Below, piece after piece: positions 7,909 through 15,667 of a DNA stretch of 64,000 nt (positions within the stretch are counted from its first letter, which is position 1; the number at the start of each line of letters is the position of its first letter). A program made the position numbers and the translations under genes. Source of the stretch: JAVBNO01 sp031551485 (lineage in GTDB: Bacteria; Bacillota; Clostridia; Oscillospirales; Ruminococcaceae); NCBI GenBank assembly GCA_031551485.1, contig JAVBNO010000031.1:19942-83941 (forward strand), in the 5' to 3' direction. The notes beneath the pieces were generated by a model. The model saw only the letters and a list, made by a program, of their open reading frames with translations. It did not search any database and was not told where the DNA came from.

Positions 7909-7933
7909 AAAAACGGGCGGTCTTGCCGCCCGT
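7909..7933 (-). terminator. Intrinsic terminator after ireB
   Basis: On minus, ACGGGCGG (7933-7926) and CCGCCCGT (7920-7913) form an 8-bp hairpin with a 5-base loop. Four to five T follow (complement of 7909-7913). It lies 11 bases after the ireB stop codon. Confidence 0.87.
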
Positions 7934-7943
7934 GCCGGTTGAA

Positions 7944-8189
7944 TCAGTCGTTCAGGTATGATTTCACCAGCGTGCGCAACAGCTCATCCCGGTCCACCTT
8001 GCGAATCAGGCTGCGGGCATTGTTATGGGTGGTAATATAGGTGGGGTCTTCGGACAGAATGTACCCCACAATCTGATTGATCGGATTGTATCCCTTTTGG
8101 CGCAGCGCCTCGTACACCGTGGTGAGAATCTGCTTTACTTCTTTGTCTTTTTCGTCTTGTATGGAAAACGAAATGGTTGGTTCCAACAT
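7944..8189 (-). CDS. ireB: IreB family regulatory phosphoprotein (UPF0297/YrzL)
   Basis: A small cytoplasmic protein of 81 residues. The family member in Enterococcus is a phosphorylation target of the PASTA kinase IreK and modulates cephalosporin resistance. The diagnostic core is KGYNPINQIVGYILSEDPTY followed by THNNARSLIRKVDRDEL. The N-terminal part of the family, which carries the phosphorylated Thr residues, is matched by TISFSIQD. The start is the second of two near ATGs: GGAGG lies 7 bases before 8189, but only one base before the earlier ATG. In many Firmicutes ireB sits between alaS and ruvX. Here it stands alone behind pheT with its own promoter and terminator. No IreK-type active kinase is in this window; a kinase-dead PASTA protein is at 19.0 kb. 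Confidence 0.93.
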   Translation of the reverse strand: MLEPTISFSIQDEKDKEVKQILTTVYEALRQKGYNPINQIVGYILSEDPTYITTHNNARSLIRKVDRDELLRTLVKSYLND

Positions 8190-8246
8190 GGCCATACCTC
8201 CATTCACACAAGGCATAGGCTGGCGATAAGCACAATGCCTGTTTAC

Positions 8247-8275
8247 AGCATACACTACTTTTTCGCGCTTGACAA
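8247..8275 (-). promoter_or_regulatory. Sigma-A promoter for ireB
   Basis: On minus, TTGTCA (complement of 8270-8275), a 17-base spacer and TATGCT (complement of 8247-8252). It lies in the 99-base gap between pheT and ireB and makes ireB independent of the Phe T-box. Confidence 0.65.
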
Positions 8276-8288
8276 GCGCAAAAGTGTA

Positions 8289-10661
8289 TTATTCCCGCAA
8301 GGATGCGCCAATATTCCCAAGGGATCCTACAATGGAAGCGGTAATGCCGTCCACTTCGCCGTCGGTGAGGGTGCGGTCAGCCGCCCGTAGCGTCAGGGTA
8401 TAGGCCACACTCTTTTTGCCTTCTTGAATCTGGGCACCTTTGTAAATGTCAAACAGCTCCAGCGTCTCCAGCAGCACACCGCTCTTTTCCTCAATGACAG
8501 CAGCCAATTTGGCAACCGGCAAATTATCGTCACAGGTGATTGCCAGATCTCGGGTGACAGCGGGATATTTGGGCAGGGGTGTGTAGGCATGTTCCGGCGC
8601 GGCGGCGGCAAACAGCAATGCGCAGTCCAATTTGGCTACATACACTTTTCGCTGCACATCGTAATTTTCACAGACCTCGGGATGGATTTCGCCAATCATG
8701 CCCAGTATCATGTCCCCGGTCTTGATGACGGCATAGCGTCCAGGGTGGAAAATCGGGTTATTTTCCTCGGGAACAAAGTCACAACGCGGGGTGCGGCATC
8801 GGTTCAGAAGCTGTTCCACAGTGCCCTTTAGGCGGTAAAAGTCCATTTCGTCTCCATAAGCGCCAATGACCACATGGGCGGTTTCTTCCGGCAGAGGGTC
8901 GGCCGTAGGCCGATATTCAGTGGCAATCTCAAACAGCGCCGCCTCTTTATTACGATTGTTATAATTGCGTGCCAATGCCTCCATCATAGAGGGGATAGCG
9001 GTTGTGCGCATAATACTGGTATCTTCGCCCAGGGGGTTGGCAATGGTTACCGATTGGCGCTGCCATTCGGGCAGGCGAATTTTATCGTAATACTTGGGGC
9101 TGATGAAGGAATAGGTGATGATCTCGTTATAGCCCAGGGCCAGCAGCGTGTCGTTAATGCGGCGGTGGAACAGCTGCTTTTCACTCAGCTTGCCATCGGC
9201 CAAGCCCCGAAGGGTGGTGATGGGGATTTGATCATAACCGTAAATGCGGGCAATTTCTTCGGCAATATCAGCCTTATGCTCCACATCGCTGCGGTAGGAA
9301 GGCACCGTGACTTTGTCGCCCTCTACCTCAAAATCCAACCGCTTTAATATTTCCACCATCTTCTCTTTGGAAACGTCAATGCCCAGGAATGTTTTTGTCC
9401 ATTCCGGTTCCAGCTCCAGGGTTCGTTTCCCCTTGTCGCTGTTGTCCACGTCAATAATGCCGTCTATGACTTCACCGGCCTCCAACATTTCCACCAGTTC
9501 GCAGGCGCGGTTAACCGCCGACAGGCAATTTTGGGCATCCAGCCCCTTTTCAAAGCGGGCAGAACTTTCGGTACGCAGTCCCAGCTTTTTGGCCGTCATC
9601 CGTACCGAAGGGCCACTGAAACAGGCTGACTCAAAGACAATTTGTGCCGTGTCATCCTCAATGCCACTGTGTTCGCCGCCCATCACGCCGGCCACGGCAA
9701 TGGGTCCTGCCGGGTCGGTAATCGCCAGCATTTCGGGGGAAAGTGAACGAAGAATACCGTCCAGCGTCATGATTTTTTCTCCCGGCTTTGCCGTGCGCAC
9801 AATAATTTTGCCATCATGCACATACTTGTAGTCGAAAGCATGCATGGGCTGGCCGGTTTCCAGCATGACATAGTTGGTGATGTCCACAATATTATTGATG
9901 GGCCGCACACCGCTGGCCCGCAGTCTTTCCCGCAGCCAGCGAGGGGAAGGGGCAATGCGGATGTTTTTGACCATGCGGGCGATATATCGGGGGCAAAGGT
10001 CGGGGTTTTCTACCGCCACCGCCAGATGTTTTTGAATGTTGTCCCCATCTTTGCCGCCTTTTACCACAGGAGTAGACAGGTTTAAAGGCAGGTTGAAGGT
10101 GGCGGCGGTTTCCCGTGCCAACCCGACCACAGACAGACAATCGGGTCGGTTGGAGGTAATTTCAAATTCCACCACAGTGTCGTCCAGTCCCAATGCGCCG
10201 GTAATCTCCTGCCCAATTTGGCACGCCTCTTCAATCAGGAAAATGCCATCTTCCACAGTATAGGGGAAGTCGTGTACGGTCAGCCCCAATTCAGACAAGG
10301 AACAGAGCATGCCTTCGCTGGGCTCGCCCCGCAGCACACCGCTTTTAATGCTTTTACCACAGGGCAGCTCGGCGCCATCCAACGCCACGGGTACCATGGC
10401 ACCGGCTACCACATTGGTGGCTCCGGTCACAATTTGCACCGGTGCGCCTTTACCCACGTCTACCTGGCAAACAAAAAGGGAATCGGCATTTTTATGCTTC
10501 TCGATGGCCAACACTTTACCGACCACCACATTCACAATGCCGTCAGCTTCGTTTTTATACCCCTCCACTTTGGAACCGGACATCGTCATAGCCGCCGCAT
10601 ATTGGCGGGGCGATACATCGATTTTCACAAAATCGGAAAGCCATTTCATTGATAAATCCAT
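8289..10661 (-). CDS. pheT: Phenylalanine--tRNA ligase beta subunit
   Basis: The large subunit of the heterotetrameric PheRS, 790 residues, cytoplasmic. The N-terminal EMAP/tRNA-binding domain (about 40-150, VVGKVLAIEKHKNADSL) is followed by the B3/B4 editing domain (about 210-385), the B5 domain (about 400-470), the catalytic-like core, and the C-terminal FDX-ACB anticodon-binding domain (about 700-790, KYPAVTRDLAI). Full length for the family. It starts at ATG 10661 with a good AGGAGGG ribosome binding site, 11 bases after the pheS stop, and is cotranscribed with pheS behind a Phe-specific T-box leader. Confidence 0.97.
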   Translation of the reverse strand: MDLSMKWLSDFVKIDVSPRQYAAAMTMSGSKVEGYKNEADGIVNVVVGKVLAIEKHKNADSLFVCQVDVGKGAPVQIVTGATNVVAGAMVPVALDGAELPCGKSIKSGVLRGEPSEGMLCSLSELGLTVHDFPYTVEDGIFLIEEACQIGQEITGALGLDDTVVEFEITSNRPDCLSVVGLARETAATFNLPLNLSTPVVKGGKDGDNIQKHLAVAVENPDLCPRYIARMVKNIRIAPSPRWLRERLRASGVRPINNIVDITNYVMLETGQPMHAFDYKYVHDGKIIVRTAKPGEKIMTLDGILRSLSPEMLAITDPAGPIAVAGVMGGEHSGIEDDTAQIVFESACFSGPSVRMTAKKLGLRTESSARFEKGLDAQNCLSAVNRACELVEMLEAGEVIDGIIDVDNSDKGKRTLELEPEWTKTFLGIDVSKEKMVEILKRLDFEVEGDKVTVPSYRSDVEHKADIAEEIARIYGYDQIPITTLRGLADGKLSEKQLFHRRINDTLLALGYNEIITYSFISPKYYDKIRLPEWQRQSVTIANPLGEDTSIMRTTAIPSMMEALARNYNNRNKEAALFEIATEYRPTADPLPEETAHVVIGAYGDEMDFYRLKGTVEQLLNRCRTPRCDFVPEENNPIFHPGRYAVIKTGDMILGMIGEIHPEVCENYDVQRKVYVAKLDCALLFAAAAPEHAYTPLPKYPAVTRDLAITCDDNLPVAKLAAVIEEKSGVLLETLELFDIYKGAQIQEGKKSVAYTLTLRAADRTLTDGEVDGITASIVGSLGNIGASLRE

Positions 10662-10672
10662 TTATATCCCTC

Positions 10673-11692
10673 CTAAAACTGCTGCAGGAAGCGCAGGTCA
10701 TTTTCGTAAAACAGCCGCAAGTCATCAATACCAAAGCGGCGCATAACAAGCCGCTCCAACCCCATGCCAAAGGCAAAACCACTGTATTCCTCCGGGTCAA
10801 TGCCGCAGATAGACAGCACTTTGGGATGCACCATACCGCAGCCTAAAATTTCAATCCAGCCTTCGTCTTTGCAAAGGCTGCAACCCTTGCCGCCGCAGTT
10901 AAAGCACATAATGTCCATTTCGGCGGATGGCTCGGTAAAAGGGAAGTGGTGGGGACGGAAACGGAAACTGGCGTCGTCGCCATATAACCGCCGGGCGAAC
11001 ACTTCCAGTGTCCCTTTCAGGTCAGCCATGGTGACGCCTTTGTCCACCACAAGCCCTTCAATTTGGTGGAAGAGGGGGGAGTGGGTGGCATCGACAGCAT
11101 CGGAGCGGTATACACGTCCCGGCGCGATGATGCGTATCGGCGGCTTTTGCTTCTCCATGGTGCGAATCTGCACCGGAGAAGTTTGGGTACGCAGGAGGGT
11201 ATTTTCATTGATATAAAATGTATCCTGGGTGTCCCGGGCCGGGTGGTTTTTAGGGATATTAAGCGCCTCAAAGTTGTAGTAATCCAGCTCTACCTCCGGG
11301 CCTTCGGCAATGCTGAAGCCCATTCCCAGAAAGATTTCCTTAATTTCATCCAACACCAACGAAAGGGGATGCTTGTGACCAATGGGCCGTTTTTGGCCGG
11401 GAATGGTCACATCCAGTTTTTCGGCCGCCAGCTTTACTTTTAAGAGGGATGACTGCAAAGACGCCATTTTGGTCTCCAGCGTCCTTTCAATATCTTCCCG
11501 CACTTCATTTGCCAATGCGCCAATCACAGGACGCTCTTCGGCCGAAAGTCCGCCCATCTGCTTCAGGATGGCCGTTAATTCGCCTTTTTTGCCCAAAAAA
11601 CGGATGCGCAAATCCTCCAATGCCTTGATATCCTGCACATTGGTAAGGGCATCCTGCGCCGTTTGCCGGATTTGTTCCAAAGCCGCTTTCAT
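10673..11692 (-). CDS. pheS: Phenylalanine--tRNA ligase alpha subunit
   Basis: The catalytic class II subunit of PheRS, 339 residues. The N-terminal coiled coil that binds tRNA-Phe occupies about 1-90. The class II core has motif 2 around the GRVYRSDAVDATHSPLFHQ segment, with Phe-site residues in the FRPHHFPFTEPS region, and motif 3 in GFAFGMGLERLVMRRFGI near the C-terminus. A Cys pair pattern (FNCGGKGCSLC) forms an insertion typical of many bacterial PheS proteins. First gene of pheST, 50 bases after the terminator of the T-box leader, and thus transcribed only when uncharged tRNA-Phe allows antitermination. Confidence 0.97.
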   Translation of the reverse strand: MKAALEQIRQTAQDALTNVQDIKALEDLRIRFLGKKGELTAILKQMGGLSAEERPVIGALANEVREDIERTLETKMASLQSSLLKVKLAAEKLDVTIPGQKRPIGHKHPLSLVLDEIKEIFLGMGFSIAEGPEVELDYYNFEALNIPKNHPARDTQDTFYINENTLLRTQTSPVQIRTMEKQKPPIRIIAPGRVYRSDAVDATHSPLFHQIEGLVVDKGVTMADLKGTLEVFARRLYGDDASFRFRPHHFPFTEPSAEMDIMCFNCGGKGCSLCKDEGWIEILGCGMVHPKVLSICGIDPEEYSGFAFGMGLERLVMRRFGIDDLRLFYENDLRFLQQF

Positions 11693-11738
11693 AGTATCCG
11701 TTCACCTCAACATATTATCAAAATCATGATATACAAAA

Positions 11739-12000
11739 CAAAAAGCCTTTCGCCACAAGGGAAAACCCAAGGGGCGAAAAGCCAAAAACAACATTCCGCG
11801 GTACCACCCAATTTCCTGCCAAGCAGGCACTTTGGCTGCCATTAACGGGGCATATGCCGTCGCCGCCTACTTTGCTTTTGGCATTTCAGGGCGCCGCTCG
11901 AAAGTGAATTTCGGCCAATGTTCCAGCAGAATGCTTGCAGCCGATGGCATTCTGTCTCTGGGCGGGAAGCAAAAGGCGTACTCTCTTTGTCATCGCGTTT
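11739..12000 (-). ncRNA. T-box leader, specifier TTC (Phe), controlling pheST
   Basis: Read on minus: a stem I region with AGAGAGT near its start and the specifier loop GAAA-TTC followed by ACTTTCGAGC (TTC at 11908-11906). Then come the T-box AATTGGGTGGTACCGCGG (around 11813-11794) and a terminator built from TTTTCGCC..CCTTGGG and its complement, ending in T residues (complement of 11739-11744). The codon matches the downstream gene, and TGGT fits discriminator base A of tRNA-Phe. It serves as an internal standard for specifier placement in the other two leaders. Confidence 0.96.
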
Positions 12001-12048
12001 TTTAGTTATTTTACCACAAAGGTTAAAACCTATGTGATTATGGCACAT

Positions 12049-12077
12049 ATCATAGCACAAACCGGTTGGCGGCGCAA
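12049..12077 (-). promoter_or_regulatory. Sigma-A promoter for pheST
   Basis: On minus, TTGCGC (complement of 12072-12077), a 17-base spacer and TATGAT (complement of 12049-12054). It lies about 50 bases before the T-box leader. Confidence 0.7.
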
Positions 12078-12086
12078 GTGTCGCCA

Positions 12087-12115
12087 TTGAAAAAAGGCGA
12101 TTTTTGTGCTATACT
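12087..12115 (+). promoter_or_regulatory. Sigma-A promoter for acpS-nnr operon
   Basis: TTGAAA at 12087-12092, a 17-base spacer and TATACT at 12110-12115. It is divergent from the pheST promoter; the two -35 boxes are only 9 bases apart. Confidence 0.75.
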
Positions 12116-12194
12116 AGCTCTATTGTAAAGTTGATGGTGATGGAAGATATTCACATTTTTAGTGGGCTGTTAACATGTGTTGGGAGCGTTGGCA

Positions 12195-12572
12195 TTGGTA
12201 GAGATTCAAAGCGGTATTGATCTGGTAGAAGTGGCCCGGGTGCGAAAATCGGTGGAGAACCCTCGTTTTTTGTCCCGGTATTTTTCCGAGGGAGAACGCG
12301 CGATCTTTGCCCAAAAGCCAAATGCCCACCAGACTGTGGCCGCTCATTTTGCCGCGAAGGAGGCCTTTGCAAAGGCTTTGGGGACCGGTGTCAGGGGCTT
12401 TGCTTTGTGCGAGATCGAGATATTACGCAATGAGCTGGGCGCCCCTTTTTTTGTTTTTTCCGGCGGCGCGTTGGCCCTGGTTCAAAAAATGGGGTACCGC
12501 TTTTCACTCAGTATAACGCATACCAGGGAGTATGCAGCCGCTGTGGTAACGGCATATCGTGAACTGGATTAG
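12195..12572 (+). CDS. acpS: Holo-[acyl-carrier-protein] synthase
   Basis: Transfers 4'-phosphopantetheine from CoA to the Ser of apo-ACP, a cytoplasmic Mg-dependent trimer. The 125-residue protein has the AcpS signature SGIDLVEVARV (Mg-binding Asp) at the N-terminus, FSEGERAIF, and the helix FAAKEAFAKALGTG with the second metal ligand Glu, then SITHTREYAAAVV at the C-terminus. The start TTG at 12195 has GGAG about 8 bases upstream. An upstream GTG at 12177 in frame would add six residues but has no ribosome binding site. First gene of acpS-nnr-lipoprotein; the acpS-nnr-lipoprotein order recalls the acpS-ydcC-alr-ndoA region of Bacillus. Confidence 0.95.
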   Translation: MVEIQSGIDLVEVARVRKSVENPRFLSRYFSEGERAIFAQKPNAHQTVAAHFAAKEAFAKALGTGVRGFALCEIEILRNELGAPFFVFSGGALALVQKMGYRFSLSITHTREYAAAVVTAYRELD

Positions 12573-12634
12573 GCAGTTCATTTTGCGATGAAGGGTTCAG
12601 TCTGAGATAAAGAAGTGACGGGGAGACGAATGAC

Positions 12635-14170
12635 ATGATGATTTTAACGGCAGTGCAAATGAAGACATTGGAAAACAAAGCGGTGGATCTGGGTATCAGC
12701 CATTATAAGCTGATGGAAAATGCCGGCCGTGGGGCGGCGGAGTACATACAATCAATTGCCGGGGTAGAAAATCGCAATTGTATTGTGTTTTGCGGCAAAG
12801 GCAATAACGGCGGCGACGGCCTGATGGCGGCCCGTGTGCTGAAAGCGGCGGGGGCCAAGGTGGCGGTCGCCCTTACCGACGGCAAACCCACCACCCAGGA
12901 ATCGCTGACCCAATATGATTTGACCTGCGCTGCCGGTGTGCCACTGGTGGATTGCGGTGTTCAAATGGAGTCAGTGCAAAAAGCGCTGGAACAGACAGAT
13001 ATTATTATTGACGCCGTCTATGGAACCGGTTTTTCCGGCAAGCTGGATGACCGCCATAGGCTTCTCAACCGCTTTATTAACGGTGCGGCGGCAGCGGTTT
13101 TTGCACTCGATCTTCCCAGCGGTGTTTTTTGTGACAGTGGCTGTGTGGAAGAAGATGCGGTGGTGGCCGATTTTACAATTGCTTTTGACAGCGCCAAACC
13201 CTGCCATTTTCAAAATCCAAGCCAGCAATACTGCGGTACAGTTCAAGTCGTAGATATCGGCATTCCGGCGGAAGCCAAACAACACATGGAAGTCAGTAAT
13301 TCTCTGCTGGATGAGTCGATGGTGTTCGACCGCATCAAAGAGCGACCCAAGCAGAGCCATAAAGGGGACTATGGCAGGCTTTTGTCGCTGGTGGGGTGCC
13401 GTCATTATGTAGGCGCCGCCGCACTCTCTACTATGGGCGCCCTGCGAACGGGTGTGGGCTGCATGGTGATGGCCTCTACGGAAAAGGTTTGCAATCTGGT
13501 CAGTTCCCAGGGTGTCAACAGCATTTTTCTGCCACTGCCACCCACAGCCGGCGGCACGATATCGGAGCACGCATTTCCCATGTTAACCGCAGAAATGCAG
13601 CGCTGCAGCGCACTTCTTGTCGGGCCCGGCCTTGGCCGCAATGCAGAGACCGACCGTCTTGTCATCCGCCTTTTGGAAACCGCCACCATTCCAATGGTGA
13701 TAGATGCCGATGGCATAAACATTTTGGCCGAGAATATAGATGTATTACGTAAAACAAAATGCAAAGTCATCTTAACGCCTCATGTGGGCGAAATGGCGCG
13801 GCTGTGCCAAAGACCGGTGGCGGATGTGCTGGCTGACCGGCTGCATATCGCAGCAGAATTTGCCAAAGAATACAATGTGATCCTGCTCCTTAAAGGCAGC
13901 CCGACCACCATTCACACCCCAGACGGCAAAGTGTATTACTCCACCACCGGCAATCCGGGCATGGCCAAAGGCGGCAGTGGAGATGTGCTGGCAGGGGTGA
14001 TTGCTTCTTTGGTGGCCCAGGGTATGCCGGAGCTGGAAAGCGCTTTCTGCGGCGCTTACCTTCACGGCGCGGCAGGGGACTTGGCCGCGGCGAAATATTC
14101 CCAAGCCGCCATGCTGCCGGAAGATGTGGCCCACTGCCTTTGTGAAGTGTTTTTGCGCAATCAACGATAA
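12635..14170 (+). CDS. nnr: Bifunctional NAD(P)H-hydrate epimerase / ADP-dependent dehydratase
   Basis: Repairs hydrated NADH and NADPH. The 511-residue fusion has the YjeF_N epimerase domain at about 1-215 (GNNGGDGLMAARVL, the ligand-binding loop) and the carbohydrate-kinase-like dehydratase domain at about 225-505. The latter has SHKGDYGRLLSLVGC at its start, GPGLGR in the middle, and GNPGMAKGGSGDVLAGVI, the anionic-hole and catalytic Asp motif, near the C-terminus. Full length for the bacterial fused form. The start at ATG 12635 is preceded by GGGGAGA. The gene is 62 bases after acpS and 6 bases before the lipoprotein gene, so probably all three are one transcript. Confidence 0.95.
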   Translation: MMILTAVQMKTLENKAVDLGISHYKLMENAGRGAAEYIQSIAGVENRNCIVFCGKGNNGGDGLMAARVLKAAGAKVAVALTDGKPTTQESLTQYDLTCAAGVPLVDCGVQMESVQKALEQTDIIIDAVYGTGFSGKLDDRHRLLNRFINGAAAAVFALDLPSGVFCDSGCVEEDAVVADFTIAFDSAKPCHFQNPSQQYCGTVQVVDIGIPAEAKQHMEVSNSLLDESMVFDRIKERPKQSHKGDYGRLLSLVGCRHYVGAAALSTMGALRTGVGCMVMASTEKVCNLVSSQGVNSIFLPLPPTAGGTISEHAFPMLTAEMQRCSALLVGPGLGRNAETDRLVIRLLETATIPMVIDADGINILAENIDVLRKTKCKVILTPHVGEMARLCQRPVADVLADRLHIAAEFAKEYNVILLLKGSPTTIHTPDGKVYYSTTGNPGMAKGGSGDVLAGVIASLVAQGMPELESAFCGAYLHGAAGDLAAAKYSQAAMLPEDVAHCLCEVFLRNQR

Positions 14171-14176
14171 GGCTGC

Positions 14177-14704
14177 GTGAGAAATATGTTCAAGAGAGTA
14201 TTCTATCTGCTGTTGCTTAGTTGTATACTGATGACAGGTTGCGGCAACCCCGCCAAGGCTGACATACCGGACGAAATCACGAAACCCTTCGAAAGCCAGC
14301 TTAATATCAAATACGGAGATATTGCCGCCACGGCTTATTTTATGCGGCAAGACCCGGCCAACTGCACGCTGGTTTTCGATTCACCCGATTCCCTTAAAGA
14401 AATGGCGTTTGTTTTTGATAAAGAAAGTGTAACAGTCGCCTACAAAGAAATGCAGGTCACGATTGACCCCAAAAGCACCTTGGGCGGCGCCACGATACGG
14501 CTTGTCCTCGCCGCCATCAATCAAGCCGCCGAGGGCGAAGGCGTCCTGGCTACTTATGAAGATAACGTCCTTACCGTGACCGGAGAAAGTGAAAGCGGCC
14601 AGTTTATTCTTACGTTGGATGCCGAAAAGGGGAACATCCTTACATTAAGCATCCCTGCTGAAAAGCTGGAGGTAGAATTTTTTAATTTTAAAATATTGGA
14701 GTAA
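14177..14704 (+). CDS. Lipoprotein of unknown function
   Basis: A 175-residue secreted lipoprotein. The signal peptide has basic residues (RNMFKR), a Leu-rich core and a lipobox LMTGC that places the lipidated Cys at about residue 22. The mature part is acidic and rich in beta-strand-like stretches (CTLVFDSP, MAFVFDKESVTVAYK, VLTVTGESESGQFILTLD), which recalls the LolA/YdcC class of lipid-binding beta folds, but I cannot confirm that. Start GTG at 14177; an in-frame ATG at 14186 is also possible. It lies 6 bases after nnr, so it is cotranscribed. A YdcC-type lipoprotein is found at this position in the acpS neighbourhood of Bacillus. Confidence 0.75.
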   Translation: MRNMFKRVFYLLLLSCILMTGCGNPAKADIPDEITKPFESQLNIKYGDIAATAYFMRQDPANCTLVFDSPDSLKEMAFVFDKESVTVAYKEMQVTIDPKSTLGGATIRLVLAAINQAAEGEGVLATYEDNVLTVTGESESGQFILTLDAEKGNILTLSIPAEKLEVEFFNFKILE

Positions 14705-14776
14705 TGAGATAAGAACAAAAATGATTCGTTTGCGCCTATTCATCTTGCTTTTTAATATGATATAAATGATAATAGC

Positions 14777-14817
14777 AAAAAGCTGCCCTTTCGCCTATGC
14801 GCAGGGGTGGCTTTTTT
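14777..14817 (+). terminator. Intrinsic terminator after the acpS operon
   Basis: AAAAAGCTGCCCTT (14777-14790) pairs with AGGGGTGGCTTTTT (14803-14816), with wobble pairs, around a 12-base loop, and runs into six T. It separates the operon from the mazF-type gene. The rest of 14705-15096 holds no gene that I can support. Confidence 0.75.
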
Positions 14818-14907
14818 ACTGTCAAAACAGCGGTCTTCTTAATAAAATAGTTTAGGAGAAATAATATTCTTTGCTATATTGCTCAATCGATTGACGTGTC
14901 AAAATTT

Positions 14908-14926
14908 GCGACCAAATTTTGGTCGC
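14908..14926. repeat. 9-bp inverted repeat, operator-like
   Basis: GCGACCAAA and TTTGGTCGC are separated by a single T. The loop is too short for an RNA hairpin, so a dimeric DNA-binding site is more likely. It lies 170 bases before the mazF-type gene, just after a TTGACGTGTCAA half-palindrome at 14891-14902. Confidence 0.5.
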
Positions 14927-15096
14927 CGTATTACCAGACCATGATTACGTTTTTCGGTGTTGGGCACACTATAGTTGAGGAAAAAACGAGGATATTTTCA
15001 GTGGCAAAGGCTCAGGTTGCCTGTCGAAGGCTATTGATTCCTTTGCTGCGGTCCTTCGGACATCCAATATTAACAGTTAGGCGGAGCGTGATAGAC

Positions 15097-15468
15097 GTGA
15101 CCGTAAAAAGAGGCGAAATATATTACGCCGACCTCAGCCCCGTTGTCGGATCGGAACAAGGGGGAATCAGGCCGGTACTGATCGTGCAAAATGACGTTGG
15201 GAACAAATATAGCCCCACAGTCATAGCCGCTGCAATCACCAGCCAAAAGGAGAAATCCCGGTTGCCTACACATATAGACCTTAATCCCAGTAATTGTGGC
15301 TTGGCGCGGGATTCTGTTGTGCTTTTGGAACAAATCCGTACCATAGATAAACGGCGGCTTAAAGAAAGAATGGGCCGATTGGACGAGACCTCCATGAACA
15401 GCATTGACAAGGCCTTGTCCATCAGTTTCGGTTTGGGCTATGATCCCAACGGGGGCGCGACTACATAG
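15097..15468 (+). CDS. MazF/PemK-family endoribonuclease (EndoA/NdoA-like)
   Basis: A sequence-specific mRNA interferase of 123 residues, cytoplasmic. The fold signature is complete: KRGEIYYADLSPVVGSEQGGIRPVLIVQND at the N-terminus (the Arg of GGxRP is the catalytic base region), AAITSQKEKSRLPTHI with the active-site Thr or Ser, and VLLEQIRTIDKRRL. This matches Bacillus EndoA closely. The start GTG at 15097 has GGAG 10 bases upstream; GTG at 15088 is too close to that site. The open frame continues upstream to 14896 but without family similarity. Odd point: no antitoxin (MazE/EndoAI) gene precedes it, and alr, which usually lies upstream, is also absent. The gap holds a terminator and an inverted repeat. 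Confidence 0.92.
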   Translation: MTVKRGEIYYADLSPVVGSEQGGIRPVLIVQNDVGNKYSPTVIAAAITSQKEKSRLPTHIDLNPSNCGLARDSVVLLEQIRTIDKRRLKERMGRLDETSMNSIDKALSISFGLGYDPNGGATT

Positions 15469-15667
15469 TTTTGCATTTCCCCCGCAGTCTCTCACCATTT
15501 ATTGCAAACAGCACAGCCGGGTTCGCGTTTATACGTTGAAATCCGGCTTATTTTTCATAGATAATTGTCGAAATATATTGAAAAATGTCAAAAACTATAA
15601 TACAATATTTCCATTCTGGAAATCTGACAAAACTAAATGATAGCGTACTCAATTGAGGTAAGGGTGT

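Noticed and set aside
15564..15573. Exact TGTCGAA (0A-box core) upstream of the secreted protein gene
   Set aside because: A 7-base match is expected several times by chance in 64 kb on two strands, and there is no second box or promoter context.
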